From Deltaproteobacteria bacterium (GTDB lineage: Bacteria > Myxococcota > XYA12-FULL-58-9), in assembly GCA_016218825.1 (NCBI GenBank), contig JACRCV010000015.1:1-64000 (forward strand): 64,000 nt of DNA, read 5' to 3'. Both the position numbers and the translations under genes were made by a program. Below, one piece after another: positions 9,300 to 19,410 of this stretch (position 1 is its first letter; every line of letters starts with the position of its first letter). The notes under the pieces were generated by a model. It was not told where the DNA came from, did no database searches, and was given only the letters and a program-made list of their open reading frames with translations.

Positions 9300-10043
9300 C
9301 TACTCCGTGAGCTCGGCGCAAATGAAGTCGCGATTCATCTCGGCGATGAAGCGGCGGTTGATCTGCTTGGGGCAGGCGCCCTCGCAGTCATAGGTGTTGG
9401 TGCAGTTGCCGAAGCCCTCTTTGTCCATCTGGCCGGTCATGCGGCGCACCCGCTCCTTGCGCTCCGCCTGGCCCTGCGGCAAGTGGGCGAACTGGCCGAC
9501 CTTGGCGGCGACGAACAACATCGCCGAGGCGTTCTTGCAGGCCGCGACGCACGCGCCGCAGCCGATGCAGGCCGCGGCGTCCATGCTCAAGTCGGCCTCC
9601 TTCTTGCGGATCGGCAGGGCGTTGGCGTCCGGGGTGCCGCCGGTGCGCACCGACACGAAGCCGCCGGCCTGCATGATGCGATCCAGCGCGCTGCGGTCGG
9701 TGACACAGTCCTTGAGCACCGGGAACGCCCGGGCGCGCCAGGGCTCGACGGTGATGACGTCGCCGTCCTTGAAGTGCCGCATGTGCAGCTGGCAGGTGGT
9801 CGTCGCCGGCAGCGGCCCGTGCGGGTAGCCGTTGATCATCAACGAGCAGGCGCCGCAGATCCCCTCGCGACAGTCGTGGTCGAAGGCCACCGGCTCCTGA
9901 CCCTTGTCGATGAGCGACTCGTTGAGCACGTCCAACATCTCCAGGAAGGACATGTGCTCGCTGACGTCGGCGAGCGGAAAGGTCACGAAGGCGCCGCGCT
10001 CGCGAGGGTTCTTCTGGCGCCAGATGCGCAGGGTGAGCTTCAT
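9300..10043 (-). CDS. sdhB: Succinate dehydrogenase/fumarate reductase iron-sulfur subunit
   Basis: A 247-residue electron-transfer subunit that passes electrons from the SdhA flavin to quinone through SdhC. The [2Fe-2S] site is visible as CREGICGAC plus a later Cys (TTTCQLHM). The [4Fe-4S] and [3Fe-4S] sites appear as [11 protein letters not shown] and [13 protein letters not shown]. Its ATG overlaps the sdhA stop by 4 bp, so translation is probably coupled. The gene ends the sdhCAB operon. Direction in vivo (succinate oxidation or fumarate reduction) cannot be told from sequence. Confidence 0.95.
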   Translation of the reverse strand: MKLTLRIWRQKNPRERGAFVTFPLADVSEHMSFLEMLDVLNESLIDKGQEPVAFDHDCREGICGACSLMINGYPHGPLPATTTCQLHMRHFKDGDVITVEPWRARAFPVLKDCVTDRSALDRIMQAGGFVSVRTGGTPDANALPIRKKEADLSMDAAACIGCGACVAACKNASAMLFVAAKVGQFAHLPQGQAERKERVRRMTGQMDKEGFGNCTNTYDCEGACPKQINRRFIAEMNRDFICAELTE

Positions 10044-11953
10044 TTGTAGCTCCTCACCGCCAGCTTGACGGTCTCGAAGGTCAGCGGCTCCTTGTTCAAG
10101 AGCGGCGCCTTGTCGGCGCCGGCGTACTCCCAGACGGTCGCGTGGCTGAAGCCGGCGTCGTCGCGCTTCGCTTCGCCGTCCGCCATCTGGCTCTCCTCGC
10201 GGAAGTGGCCGCCGCAGGACTCGGTGCGCATCAGGGCGTCGAGGCACAACAGCTCGGCGAACTCGAGGAAGTCCGCGACCCTGCCGGCGTGCTCCAGGAC
10301 CGCGTTGTAGTCGTCGCTGTGGCCGGTGAGCTTGAGGTTCTTCCAGAACTCCTCGCGCAGCGCCGGGATCTGCTGCAGCGCCTCCTTGAGCCCCTTCTCG
10401 TTGCGGGCCATGCCGCACTTCTCCCACACGATCTTGCCGAGCTCGCGGTGGAACGAGTCCGGGGTGCGCTTGCCGTTTGCCGTGGTCAGGCGCTTGATGC
10501 GCTCGCGGACCTCGGCCTCGACGCGCTTGAACTCGGCGTGGTCGGTCTTGACCTTGCCGAGCTTGTTCGACGCGAAGTAGTGGCCGATGGTGTAGGGGAT
10601 GATGAAGTAGCCGTCGGCGAGCCCCTGCATCAGCGCGCTGGCGCCGAGGCGGTTGGCGCCGTGATCGGAGAAGTTGGCCTCGCCGAGCACGTGCAGACCC
10701 TCGATGGTGCTCATCAGGTTGTAGTCCACCCACAGGCCGCCCATCGCATAGTGCGGCGCCGGGTAGATGCGCATCGGCACCTGGTAGGGGTTCTCGCCGG
10801 TGATGCGCTCGTACATCTCGAAGAGGTTGCCGTAGCGCTCGGCGATGACGTTCTGCCCCAGCCGGCCGATGGCGTCGGCGAAGTCGAGGTAGACGCCGTA
10901 GCCGCCCGGACCGACGCCGCGGCCGTCGTCGCAGGCCTCCTTGGCGGCGCGCGACGAGATGTCCCGCGGCGCGAGGTTGCCGTAGCTCGGGTATTTCCGT
11001 TCCAGGTAGTAGTCGCGCTCGCTCTCGGGGATCTGCGCCGGAGAGCGCCGGTCGCCGCGGATCTTCGGCACCCACCCCCGGCCGTCGTTGCGCAACGACT
11101 CCGACATCAGGGTCAGCTTCGATTGGTAGTCCCCGGAGCGCGGGATGCAGGTCGGGTGGATCGGCGTGAAGCAGGGGTTGGCGAACGCCGCGCCGCGCTT
11201 GTAGGCTCGCTCGCCCGCCGTGACGTTGCAGGCCTTGGCGTTCGTCGACAGGTAGAAGACGTTGGCGTAGCCGCCGGTCGCGAGGACCACGGCGTCGGCG
11301 GCGTGCGAGCGGATCTCGCCGGTCGTCAGGTCGCGTACCACGATGCCGCGGGCCCGGCCGTCGACCACGACCACGTCGAGCATCTCGGTGCGGACGTGCA
11401 TCTTGACGGTGCCGAGGCCCACCTGGCGCATCAACGCGCCGTAGGCCCCGAGGAGCAGCTGCTGCCCGGTCTGGCCGCGGGCGTAGAAGGTGCGCGACAC
11501 CTGGGCGCCGCCGAACGACCGGTTGTCGAGCAGGCCGCCGTACTCGCGGGCGAACGGCACCCCCTGGGCGACGCACTGGTCGATGATCGCGCTCGACACC
11601 TGCGCCAAGCGGTAGACGTTGGCCTCGCGGGCTCGGAAGTCGCCGCCCTTGACGGTGTCGTAGAACAGCCGCTCTATCGAGTCGCCGTCGTTCGGGTAGT
11701 TCTTCGCGGCGTTGATGCCGCCCTGCGCCGCGATCGAGTGGGCGCGGCGGGCGGAGTCGTTGAAGCAGAAGGCCTCGACGTTGTAGCCGAGCTCGGCCAA
11801 GGACGCGGCCGCCGAGGCGCCGGCGAGGCCGGTGCCGACGACGATGACGTCGAACTTGCGCTTGTTCGCCGGGTTGACGAGCTTCATCTCGAAGCGGTGT
11901 TTGTCCCACTTCTCTTGGATCGGACCGGACGGGATCTTGGCATCCAGGTTCAT
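10040..11953 (-). CDS. sdhA: Succinate dehydrogenase/fumarate reductase flavoprotein subunit
   Basis: A 637-residue catalytic subunit facing the cytoplasm. It has the FAD-binding fold ([14 protein letters not shown], residues about 36-49) and the covalent flavinylation motif around His72 ([14 protein letters not shown]). It resembles the type that pairs with a single five-helix cytochrome b (B-type complex), as in Bacillus and Wolinella enzymes. Start and stop each overlap the neighbouring sdh gene by 4 bp (ATGA). Confidence 0.95.
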   Translation of the reverse strand: MNLDAKIPSGPIQEKWDKHRFEMKLVNPANKRKFDVIVVGTGLAGASAAASLAELGYNVEAFCFNDSARRAHSIAAQGGINAAKNYPNDGDSIERLFYDTVKGGDFRAREANVYRLAQVSSAIIDQCVAQGVPFAREYGGLLDNRSFGGAQVSRTFYARGQTGQQLLLGAYGALMRQVGLGTVKMHVRTEMLDVVVVDGRARGIVVRDLTTGEIRSHAADAVVLATGGYANVFYLSTNAKACNVTAGERAYKRGAAFANPCFTPIHPTCIPRSGDYQSKLTLMSESLRNDGRGWVPKIRGDRRSPAQIPESERDYYLERKYPSYGNLAPRDISSRAAKEACDDGRGVGPGGYGVYLDFADAIGRLGQNVIAERYGNLFEMYERITGENPYQVPMRIYPAPHYAMGGLWVDYNLMSTIEGLHVLGEANFSDHGANRLGASALMQGLADGYFIIPYTIGHYFASNKLGKVKTDHAEFKRVEAEVRERIKRLTTANGKRTPDSFHRELGKIVWEKCGMARNEKGLKEALQQIPALREEFWKNLKLTGHSDDYNAVLEHAGRVADFLEFAELLCLDALMRTESCGGHFREESQMADGEAKRDDAGFSHATVWEYAGADKAPLLNKEPLTFETVKLAVRSYK

Positions 11954-12651
11954 GGCGCGATCACTCCCGCCGGCAGCTGCACCAATCCCATCAGGATGGC
12001 GACCGGCATCGAGACGTTGCCGACCACGAGGACGGCGCAGACCAACAGACTGACGGCGTCGATGAGGCGGCGATACTTCGGCGTCGTCAGGCCGAGTGAC
12101 TGAAAGGTGCTGCCGATGGCGTGCCAGAGGTGCAGGCCCAACAGCAGCAGGGCGACGACGTAGGCCCCGGCGATCAGGCGCTCGCTGAAGCTCAGCACCA
12201 CCATCGAGTAGACGTCGAGGCGTCCCTGGGCGTCATGCAGCTGGCTGAAGGCCGGGTTCGTCAGCCGCCAGGTGAACTGCAGCAGGTGGTAGACCAGGAA
12301 CGCGAACACCACGAGTCCGGTCACCAGCATGTTGCGCGACGCGAAGCTGGAGAGGATCGGCCGCTTCACCGCGTAGGCCACCGGCCGCGCGGCGTTGTTG
12401 AGCCAGGTCAGCCGCACCGACGACACGATGTGAAGCACCGCCGCCAAGATCAGGCCGCTGCGCACGACCCAAAGGAGCGCGGGCTTGCTGTGCAGGAACG
12501 CGGCGTAGGCGTTCAGCGGCTCCTGGCCGCCCAAGACCTGGAGGTTGCCGACCATGTGGCCGACCAAGAAGGCCACCAGGACGAGCCCGGTGAGCGCCAT
12601 CACCACCTTGGCGCCAATCGATGACAACGCCAGGTTGACGAGCCAACGCAT
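11950..12651 (-). CDS. sdhC: Succinate dehydrogenase cytochrome b subunit (B-type)
   Basis: A 233-residue membrane anchor with five hydrophobic segments and conserved histidines suited to two b haems (for example [28 protein letters not shown] and [10 protein letters not shown]). The start ATG at 12651 is chosen because AAAGGAGAAG precedes it at good distance; a longer frame begins at 12762 but lacks a comparable site. A single large subunit instead of an SdhC/SdhD pair marks a B-type complex. It is the first gene of sdhCAB. Malate dehydrogenase lies 154 bp upstream on the same strand. Confidence 0.93.
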   Translation of the reverse strand: MRWLVNLALSSIGAKVVMALTGLVLVAFLVGHMVGNLQVLGGQEPLNAYAAFLHSKPALLWVVRSGLILAAVLHIVSSVRLTWLNNAARPVAYAVKRPILSSFASRNMLVTGLVVFAFLVYHLLQFTWRLTNPAFSQLHDAQGRLDVYSMVVLSFSERLIAGAYVVALLLLGLHLWHAIGSTFQSLGLTTPKYRRLIDAVSLLVCAVLVVGNVSMPVAILMGLVQLPAGVIAP

Positions 12652-12805
12652 GAGATCTTCTCCTTTCGACCGACCAGAACCGCTCTTTGCTGTGGAGGTC
12701 GCTGCAGTCACCGCGGGGCACGATGCCATCACCCCAAGTGCGGCGACCGCGGTGCCGCTCAATCGCCGACCGGCGGCAAAGCGGCACGTTTCGCGGCAGG
12801 TGACA

Positions 12806-13759
12806 CTAGAGACGCTTGTCGACTTCGACGCACAGCTCTTTGACGCGGCTGGCGCTCTTCATCAGCGCGTCGCGGTCGTCCTTCGAGAGCTCGGCGTCGA
12901 TCACCTTCTCGACGCCGCCGGCGCCGATGACCACCGGGACGCCGACGAACATGTCCTTGAGGCCGTACTCGCCGCGCAGCCACGCCGCCGCCGGGAGCAC
13001 CCGCTTCTTGTCGCGCAGGTAGCTCTCGACCATCGTGATGCTGGCCGCCGCCGGCGAGTAGTAGGCGCTGCCGGTCTTGTAGAGGGCGACGATCTCGCCG
13101 CCGGCCTTGCGGGTCCGGTCGACGATCTTGTCGATCTCTTCCTTCTTCATCATCTGGTTGAGCGGGATGCCGCCGACCGCGCAGTACTGGACCACCGGCA
13201 CCATGTCGTCGCCGTGGCCACCGAGCACGAACGCGGTGACGTCCTCGATCGAGACCCCGAGCTTCTCGGCCACGAAGTAGCGGAAGCGGCCGGAGTCCAA
13301 GACCCCCGCCATGCCCACCACCTGCTGGTGGTTGAAGCCGGTGATCTTGTAGAGGGCGTAGACCATCGCGTCGAGGGGGTTCGAGACCACGACCACGAAG
13401 GCCTCGGGGCAGAACTTCTTCACGTTGACCGCGACGTCCTTCATGATCTTGACGTTGACGTCCAACAGCTCGTCGCGGCTCATGCCCGGCTTGCGCGGCT
13501 TGCCGGCGGTGACGATGACGACGTCGGCGCCTTTGATGTCGTCCCAGTTGGTCGTGCCCTTGAAGCCGGCGTCGAAGCCCTGGATCGGCGACATCTGCGC
13601 GATGTCCAACGCCTTGCCCTTGGCGATCCCCTCCAGGTCGGGGATGTCGAGCAGCGTGACGTCACCGAGCTCTTTCTGGGCCGCCATCAGGGCGAGGTTG
13701 CCGCCGATCTGGCCTGCGCCGACGAGGGCGATCTTCGGACGATGCATGTGATGAGTCAT
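12806..13759 (-). CDS. mdh: Malate dehydrogenase (LDH-like type)
   Basis: A 317-residue NAD-dependent enzyme interconverting malate and oxaloacetate. Motifs: dinucleotide-binding [10 protein letters not shown] (15-24), the substrate-binding Arg region [22 protein letters not shown], and the catalytic His in [10 protein letters not shown]. The start is set by GGAGGAGAAC directly upstream of the ATG. Its location before sdhCAB on the same strand makes a TCA-cycle gene group. A perfect 22-bp palindrome lies 18 nt upstream of the start codon, in the probable leader or promoter. Confidence 0.95.
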   Translation of the reverse strand: MTHHMHRPKIALVGAGQIGGNLALMAAQKELGDVTLLDIPDLEGIAKGKALDIAQMSPIQGFDAGFKGTTNWDDIKGADVVIVTAGKPRKPGMSRDELLDVNVKIMKDVAVNVKKFCPEAFVVVVSNPLDAMVYALYKITGFNHQQVVGMAGVLDSGRFRYFVAEKLGVSIEDVTAFVLGGHGDDMVPVVQYCAVGGIPLNQMMKKEEIDKIVDRTRKAGGEIVALYKTGSAYYSPAAASITMVESYLRDKKRVLPAAAWLRGEYGLKDMFVGVPVVIGAGGVEKVIDAELSKDDRDALMKSASRVKELCVEVDKRL

Positions 13760-13776
13760 GTTCTCCTCCGGGGTTA

Positions 13777-13798
13777 GCCCGCGCGCGTGCGCGCGGGC
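13777..13798. promoter_or_regulatory. Perfect 22-bp GC palindrome upstream of mdh
   Basis: Two 10-nt arms (GCCCGCGCGC and GCGCGCGGGC) flank a 2-nt centre, in the divergent region between mdh and the receiver-GGDEF gene. It could be an operator or a stem in the mdh leader. No regulator can be named. Confidence 0.4.
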
Positions 13799-13906
13799 GC
13801 CGAATTGGGGCGAGCCCGGTCCACGCGGGCAAGCCTAGTTACCGCTAAGTGTCGAGGGGGGCAAGGGCGTCGGCCGGGGTCGGGTCGCGCCTCACGGCGC
13901 CGATGC

Positions 13907-13936
13907 GTGACCGGGGGCGCAAGACCACTATATAAT
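13907..13936 (+). promoter_or_regulatory. Sigma-70-like promoter for the receiver-GGDEF gene
   Basis: A consensus -10 box TATAAT (13931-13936) is preceded, after 18 bp, by GTGACC (13907-13912; 4 of 6 match to TTGACA). The GTG start lies 33 nt downstream, giving a short leader. This is among the clearest promoter-like sequences in a very GC-rich window. Confidence 0.6.
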
Positions 13937-13969
13937 GATGGCTCGATCTTCAGGGAAACGGAGTCTCGG

Positions 13970-15007
13970 GTGAGTGCTTCGCCGCGGATCCTCGTCGTCG
14001 ATGACGACCAGATCGTACGCTCGGTTTTTGCGTCGCTGTTGCCGCGCGAGGGCTACCAGGCGGACGTCGCCGAAGGCGCCGAGGCGGCCCTCGAGCTGTT
14101 GGCGCAGAACCCCTACGACCTGGTGATCTCCGACATCGTGTTGCCGGGGATGGACGGCGTCCAGCTGTTGCGGCGCATCAAGGTGCTGTTCCCGAAGATT
14201 GAGGTCATCCTGATGACCGCATACGCCAACATGGACACCCTGCTGCAGGCGCTGCACGCCGGGGTCTACGACTACTTGATCAAGCCCTTCGACAACCTCG
14301 AGGACGTGCTGCACAAGGTGGCGCGGGCGCTGGAGAAACGCTCGATCCTCGACGAGAACCAGCGGCTCATCGAATACCTGAGGCAGGCGAACGCGCAGAT
14401 CGAGATCATGAACCGCGACCTGGAGCGCCAGGTGGCCGAGCGCACCAGGCAACTGGAGGCGGCGAACGCGCGCTTGGAGCAGCTGAGCCTGACCGACGAC
14501 GTCACCGGCCTGTACAACCAGCGGTTCCTGCACCAGCGCCTCGAGGAAGAGTTCCGCCGCGCGCAGCGCTACAAACACCCGCTGTCGGTGATCATGATCG
14601 ACATCGACGAGTTCAAGCGGGTCAACGACACCCACGACCACCTGTTCGGGTCCCGGGTGCTGGCGCGGCTCGGCAAGCTCTTCAAGGACGGGCTGCGCAA
14701 CCTCGATCTGGTCATTCGTTACGGCGGCGACGAGTTCGTCGTCATCCTGCCGCACACCGGCCTCGACCAGGCGGTGCCGGTGGCAGAGCGGCTGCGGGCC
14801 AAGGTCGAGGAGGCCGACGTCGGCGAGGCCGGCGAGGTCTACAAGGTGACGATCTCGCTCGGGACCGCCGCGCTCGGCCAGTGTGACGCCGACAACGCCC
14901 AGGCGCTGTTGCGCGCCGCCGACCAGGCGCTCTACCTCGCCAAGCACAGCGGCCGGAATCGGGTCGCGGTGATGCACGGTCACGAACCCGTGGCCGTCGT
15001 CGCCTGA
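13970..15007 (+). CDS. Receiver-GGDEF diguanylate cyclase
   Basis: A 345-residue response regulator that should make cyclic di-GMP when activated. The receiver domain (about 5-125) has the acidic pair DDD at 11-13, phospho-acceptor Asp55 (ISDIVLPGMDG) and Lys in LIKPF. A coiled coil (about 130-170) links it to the GGDEF domain. The signature GGDEF is intact (about 252-256), and an inhibitory-site motif RNLD lies five residues before it, so product inhibition is expected. The GTG start is chosen because the receiver begins there and GGAG lies 8 nt upstream. It stands alone, 21 bp before fabI. Confidence 0.93.
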   Translation: MSASPRILVVDDDQIVRSVFASLLPREGYQADVAEGAEAALELLAQNPYDLVISDIVLPGMDGVQLLRRIKVLFPKIEVILMTAYANMDTLLQALHAGVYDYLIKPFDNLEDVLHKVARALEKRSILDENQRLIEYLRQANAQIEIMNRDLERQVAERTRQLEAANARLEQLSLTDDVTGLYNQRFLHQRLEEEFRRAQRYKHPLSVIMIDIDEFKRVNDTHDHLFGSRVLARLGKLFKDGLRNLDLVIRYGGDEFVVILPHTGLDQAVPVAERLRAKVEEADVGEAGEVYKVTISLGTAALGQCDADNAQALLRAADQALYLAKHSGRNRVAVMHGHEPVAVVA

Positions 15008-15028
15008 ATCGGCTACAAGACCGGACCC

Positions 15029-15835
15029 ATGGGCTTGATGGATGGTCGGCGCGGCCTGGTCGTCGGCACCGCCAACGAGCGAAGTCTGGCGTACGGGATC
15101 GCGCGCGCCGCCCGCCGTGAGGGCGCTCGCTTGGCGCTCACCTTCCAGAATGACCGCTTGCGGCGGCGGGTCGAGCCGCTCTCGACCGAGCTCGGCGCCG
15201 AGCTGCTCTTGCCCTGTGACGTGACCCGGCCGGACGAGGTGGTCGCGGTTCGGGACGCCGTCTTGCGCCAATGGGGCGGGCTGGATTTCCTGGTGCACGC
15301 GGTCGCGCACGCACGCCGCGAAGAGCTTTGCGGCCGCTTCGTCGACACCAGCCGCGACGGCTTCGTCGAGGCCATGGAGGTGTCGGTGTTCAGCCTGGTG
15401 TCGCTGGTGCGCGCCTTCGAGCCGCTGCTCCTCGCGGGGACGGCGGCGAGCGTGCTGACGCTGACGTACTACGGCAGCGACAAGGCGTTCCCGCACTACA
15501 ACGTGATGGGTGTGGCAAAGGCGGCGCTCGAGGCCGCGGTGCGCTACCTCGCCGCCGAGCTCGGGCCGGCCGGCATCCGCGTCAACGCGATCTCGGCGGG
15601 GCCCATCAAGACGCTGTCGGCGGCCGGAGTCCGCGGGCTGCGATCGGCGCTCTGCCTGGTCGAGCGCGTCGCGCCCCTGCGGCGGAACGTCGACATCGAC
15701 GACGTCGGCCGTGCAGCGCTGCCGTTCTTGTCCGAGCTCTGTGGCGCCACCACCGGCGCGGTGTTGTTCGTCGACAGCGGCTACCACGTGATCGGCGCGG
15801 TGGCCGCGGACCCGACCGGGGGGGAGTCGTCGTGA
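15029..15835 (+). CDS. fabI: Enoyl-[acyl-carrier-protein] reductase (NADH)
   Basis: A 268-residue short-chain dehydrogenase of the FabI type, catalysing the last step of each fatty-acid elongation cycle. Visible are the nucleotide-binding start [17 protein letters not shown] and the FabI-typical catalytic pair Tyr-x6-Lys in [26 protein letters not shown] is the usual substrate-loop motif. It is longer at the C-terminus than some FabI proteins. The stop overlaps the dut start by 4 bp (GTGA). Confidence 0.92.
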   Translation: MGLMDGRRGLVVGTANERSLAYGIARAARREGARLALTFQNDRLRRRVEPLSTELGAELLLPCDVTRPDEVVAVRDAVLRQWGGLDFLVHAVAHARREELCGRFVDTSRDGFVEAMEVSVFSLVSLVRAFEPLLLAGTAASVLTLTYYGSDKAFPHYNVMGVAKAALEAAVRYLAAELGPAGIRVNAISAGPIKTLSAAGVRGLRSALCLVERVAPLRRNVDIDDVGRAALPFLSELCGATTGAVLFVDSGYHVIGAVAADPTGGESS

Positions 15836-16287
15836 GCGTCGTTCGGATCGAGGTCGCCGCCATCGACGCGCGGCTGGGGCGGGAGATCCCGTGGCCGGCG
15901 CGGATGAGCGAGCACGCCGCCGGCTACGACGTCGCCGCCGCGGTGGCCGAGCCGGTGACCCTCGAGCCCGGCGAGCGCGTCCTGGTGCCGTGCGGCTTCG
16001 CGATGGCGGTGCCGGTGGGCTACGAGGTGCAGGTGCGGCCGCGCAGCGGCCTGGCGATCAAGCACGGCATCGGGTTGTTGAACGCCCCCGGGACCATCGA
16101 CGCCGACTATCGCGGCGAGGTCCGGGTCATCCTCATCAACCATGGCAACGCTCCGTTCGTGATCGAGCCCGGCATGCGGGTGGCACAGCTCGTCGTCGCG
16201 AGCGTGGTGCCGGCGACGTTCGTGACGGTGGCGGCGCTGCCGGCAACGGCGCGTGGTCCAGGTGGGTTCGGGTCGACCGGGACGTAA
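15832..16287 (+). CDS. dut: dUTP diphosphatase
   Basis: A 151-residue trimeric-type dUTPase that hydrolyses dUTP to dUMP and keeps uracil out of DNA. All five motifs are present in order: [38 protein letters not shown] and GPGGFGSTG. The GTG start is supported by overlap with the fabI stop and an upstream GGGGGGAG. Confidence 0.95.
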   Translation: MSVVRIEVAAIDARLGREIPWPARMSEHAAGYDVAAAVAEPVTLEPGERVLVPCGFAMAVPVGYEVQVRPRSGLAIKHGIGLLNAPGTIDADYRGEVRVILINHGNAPFVIEPGMRVAQLVVASVVPATFVTVAALPATARGPGGFGSTGT

Positions 16288-16421
16288 GGTCTTGGCCTTT
16301 CAGTGAATCCTGGGTAGGAATGGGGCGCGGGCGAGCCCGCCCGTGTGTTTGGCTGTGGCGGGTGTTCGGTCGCGGCCATGGCCTCGTGTGGGGCGCAGTC
16401 GCGCCCGTGTGGGAGCTTGCT

Positions 16422-19022
16422 CTGAGCCTGTTGGGGAACCTCGCTGATCTGGGTCTCGGGGACATCTTCCAGATCGTGTCCCTGAGCCGGCGCTCGGGGA
16501 CGCTGCAGCTGACAACCCCCGCGGAGTCCGGCGAGATCGTGTTCGACGCCGGGCGGGTGGTGGCGGTGTACTGCACCGGGTCGAGCCGGGCGGTGGGCGA
16601 AGGGCTCATGGGCAAAGGGCTGCTGAACGCCACCACCTATCAGGAGATCTTGGCGCTGCAGTCGAGCGGCGTCGCCGGGGCGGCGCTGTTCGAGAACGTC
16701 GGCCTGAGCCTCGCCGCGGTCGAAGACGCGATGGAGGGTCTCCTGAAGGAGACCATCTACGACATGTTCACCTGGGAGGAGGGCACGTTCTCCTTCGTGC
16801 TCGAGGCCAAGCCCGATCCGTGGCGCGGCTTCGGCTTGAACGCGACGCGCGTCGTGGTGCAGCGCGGCGTCAACCCGCAGTATCTGGCGATCGAGGGCGC
16901 GCGGCTTCGCGACGAGCGCGCCAAGGATGACGTCCTCGGTACCTTCCTCGGGCGTGACAAGCCGCGGCCCGAGGTCGTTCGGCCGCCGCGGACCGTGGAG
17001 GCGGAGACCTTCGCGGCGCGCTTGGTCGCCGCGAGTGAGCCCGAGGCGGCGGCGCCGATCACCGCCGCCGCTCTGCCCGACACCTTGCGAGCGCCGCTGC
17101 CGGCGCGCGAGCCGGTGCCGGAGCGCCGGGAGTCCGACGACGCCGACAAGGTGATTCCGTTCCCGGCGGCGCGGGCCCGACGCGAGGCTCCGGCCGTGAC
17201 CACGGCGGCGCCGGTGCCGGCGGCGCCGACGCCGCTCGCCGCGGCAGAGCGCTCGGTGACGCTCGCACCGGCGCGGAAGTCGGCGTGGAAGCTGTTGGTG
17301 GTCGATGATGACCCGCAGATCACGACGTGCGTAGCGGACGAGTATCTGGGCCGTTTTGCCGCGGTCAGCGTCGCCAACACCGTCAAGGACGCGCTGCAGC
17401 AGATCGACGCCGCCGGCTCGGGGTTGGTGGTCGCCTGCGACCTGACCGTGGCGCGCTCCGACGGCGCCGGCATCCTCGGCGGCTTGGAGGTCGCGGAGTA
17501 CCTGCGGCAGCGCACCCACGACGTGCCGCTGTTGTTGTTCTCGGACTACGAGAACAACGAGGCCGAGGTCCGCGCCCAGCACCTCGGGGTCACCGCGTTT
17601 CTGATGAAGCCGCGCAAGGCGCAAATCCAAGGAGGCAAGGACAAGGGGCCGTACTCCGCGCCGCTGCAGGCGTTCCTGCACAAGCTCAACGCCGCGCTCG
17701 AGGAGTTCTCGCGTCGGGATCCGCCGGGCCATCCGGGCCGTGAGGCGCCCACGACCCTGCCGGCGCCTGCGCCGCTCTCGGTCCCACCCCGGCCGGAGAC
17801 CATCTTGACCGAGGTCCCGGAGCCAACGCCGGATCGCGAGGCTGGGAGCGAGGCTGCACCGGTGCCGACCGTGGCCGAGCGGCAAACGCCGTTGGCCGAG
17901 CCGGCGGCGGAGCCGACCCCGGAGGTGGTGGCGGAGCCGATGCCGGAGCCGATCCCGGAAGCGGAGGCGGAGGCGACCCCGGAGGCGCTGGCGGAGCCGA
18001 TCCCGGAGGCGGAGGCGGAGGCGGAGCCGATCCCGGAGATGGACGCGGAGGCGCAGGCGACCCCAGAGGCGCTGGCGGAGCCGATGCCGGAGCCGGTGCC
18101 GGAGCCGGTGCCGGAGCCGATCCCAGAGGCGGAGGCGGAGGCGGAGGCGACCCCGGAGGCGATCCCGGAGCCGGCACCAGAGCCGATCCCGGAGTCGGTG
18201 GCGGAGCCGACGCCGGACTCGGTTCCGGAGGCGACCGCGGCGCCGACGCCGCAGCTGGTGTCTCAGTCGCTCGAGTCGAGCCCCGCGGCGCCTCCGGACG
18301 TCGGCGCCGCACCGGCGAGCGCGCCCGAGCCGGTGGCCGGTGCGGGTGTGGAGGGCGCGGCGTCGCCGCCGAGCCACGCCGCACCCCAGGACTACGATCT
18401 CCGCCGCGAGGTCGCGGGCATGCTCGACGAGGTCGACGTGCCCGGCAGCGACGAGCTGCCGCAGGTCGGAAGGTTGGAAGGTCCGGTGGGGTTCCTGCGC
18501 TCGATGCTCGGGGAGCTCGTCGATCCCGCGAGCCGCGACACCGTGACGCTGTTGGTGCTGCGCTTCGCGAGCCACATGTTCGAGCGCGCCGCGATCTGGC
18601 TCGTGACCCGGCGGGCCTACGTCGGCCTCGGCGGCTTCTCGGTCAACGAGGACTCCGACAGCTTCGTCGGCAAAGTGCGGCGGATCCACATCGGCCTCGA
18701 CAACGACTCGCTGTTCGACAAGGTCGTCCGCTTTCGGGCCGCGATGCGGACCCGCCTCGAGCACACGCCGGGGAACGAGCGCTTGATCAAGGGGATGGGC
18801 GGCGCGTGGCCGGTGACCGACGTTGTGGCGCTGCCGCTCATCTCCAGCGACCGCGTCGCCGCGATCTTGTACGGCGACAACCCGTCGGGGGTGGAGCTCC
18901 CCCCCATCGAGACGCTGGAGATCTTCCTGCAGCAGGCCGGCGTGGCGATGGACCGGGCGCTGTTGGAACGCAAGTTGGAAGAAAGCCGACGCTCGAAGAA
19001 GAGCGAGCCGGAACCGGGGTAA
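16422..19022 (+). CDS. DUF4388-receiver-linker-GAF-like regulator, probable CTG start
   Basis: First gene of the chemosensory cluster, about 866 residues. A DUF4388/PATAN-type domain occupies 1-110 (LGNLADLGLGDIFQIVSLS). A receiver with an insertion lies at about 287-426; its acceptor Asp is in VVACDLTVAR and its Lys in FLMKPRK. A long Pro/Glu/Ala linker (about 480-610) follows, then a GAF-like domain (about 660-860). Homologous domains usually begin MSLxGNLxDL, which fits a start at CTG 16422 (CTG AGC CTG TTG) with GGGAG 6 nt upstream. In-frame GTG 16407 and ATG 16320 are alternatives but would add atypical residues. It may link the chemosensory kinase to a cellular output. Confidence 0.82.
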   Translation: MSLLGNLADLGLGDIFQIVSLSRRSGTLQLTTPAESGEIVFDAGRVVAVYCTGSSRAVGEGLMGKGLLNATTYQEILALQSSGVAGAALFENVGLSLAAVEDAMEGLLKETIYDMFTWEEGTFSFVLEAKPDPWRGFGLNATRVVVQRGVNPQYLAIEGARLRDERAKDDVLGTFLGRDKPRPEVVRPPRTVEAETFAARLVAASEPEAAAPITAAALPDTLRAPLPAREPVPERRESDDADKVIPFPAARARREAPAVTTAAPVPAAPTPLAAAERSVTLAPARKSAWKLLVVDDDPQITTCVADEYLGRFAAVSVANTVKDALQQIDAAGSGLVVACDLTVARSDGAGILGGLEVAEYLRQRTHDVPLLLFSDYENNEAEVRAQHLGVTAFLMKPRKAQIQGGKDKGPYSAPLQAFLHKLNAALEEFSRRDPPGHPGREAPTTLPAPAPLSVPPRPETILTEVPEPTPDREAGSEAAPVPTVAERQTPLAEPAAEPTPEVVAEPMPEPIPEAEAEATPEALAEPIPEAEAEAEPIPEMDAEAQATPEALAEPMPEPVPEPVPEPIPEAEAEAEATPEAIPEPAPEPIPESVAEPTPDSVPEATAAPTPQLVSQSLESSPAAPPDVGAAPASAPEPVAGAGVEGAASPPSHAAPQDYDLRREVAGMLDEVDVPGSDELPQVGRLEGPVGFLRSMLGELVDPASRDTVTLLVLRFASHMFERAAIWLVTRRAYVGLGGFSVNEDSDSFVGKVRRIHIGLDNDSLFDKVVRFRAAMRTRLEHTPGNERLIKGMGGAWPVTDVVALPLISSDRVAAILYGDNPSGVELPPIETLEIFLQQAGVAMDRALLERKLEESRRSKKSEPEPG
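17880..18250 (+). repeat. Imperfect tandem repeat coding a Pro/Glu/Ala linker
   Basis: Short units built on GCGGAGCCGATCCCGGAG-like blocks repeat many times and encode peptides such as EPIPEAEAEA and EPMPEPVPEP. The stretch is a flexible or rigid acidic-proline linker between the receiver and the C-terminal domain. Such arrays tend to vary in length between strains. Confidence 0.75.
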
Positions 19023-19034
19023 ACGGGAAAAGCG

Positions 19035-19409
19035 ATGCAAAAGCTCATGGTCGTAGATGATTCGGGGGCGATGCGCAGCCTGATCGCCTCCATCCTCGGT
19101 GACTTCCCGGACCTGGAGGTCGTGGAGGCCGCGAACGGCTTCGAGGCGCTGAAGTTGTTGCCGCGGGCCGCGATCGATCTGTTGGTCTTGGACCTGAACA
19201 TGCCCGGGCTCTCCGGGCTCGAGGTGCTGTCGTTCGTGAAGAAGAGCCCCGACCTCGCCAAGACCCGGGTGCTGATCGTGACCACCGCGGGCCGGGAAGA
19301 AGATCGGCGCCGTGCGATCTCCCTCGGCGCCGATGACTACGTGACCACGCCCTTCGAGCCGGACGCCCTGGTGGCCGCGGTCCGGCGGCTGCTCGGCGTG
19401 GGGGGCTGA
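19035..19409 (+). CDS. Single-domain receiver (CheY-like) lacking the conserved Lys
   Basis: A 124-residue stand-alone receiver. The acidic pair (VVDDSG), acceptor Asp53 (VLDLNMPG) and switch Thr (IVTTAG) are all present. The position of the invariant Lys (52 residues after the Asp, normally xTKPF) is Thr105 (YVTTPF). In CheY-type receivers this Lys contacts the phosphoryl group and helps activation, so this protein may be a phosphate sink or respond unusually; that is inference. The gene sits 12 bp after the DUF4388 gene and 1 bp before cheA. Confidence 0.93.
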   Translation: MQKLMVVDDSGAMRSLIASILGDFPDLEVVEAANGFEALKLLPRAAIDLLVLDLNMPGLSGLEVLSFVKKSPDLAKTRVLIVTTAGREEDRRRAISLGADDYVTTPFEPDALVAAVRRLLGVGG

Positions 19410-19410
19410 G

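Noticed and set aside
5292-10049. Open frame of over 1500 codons on the plus strand opposite the TPR protein and sdhB
   Set aside because: Composition is Arg/Gln/Gly/Val-rich without motifs, while the minus strand carries recognised SdhB and TPR sequences.
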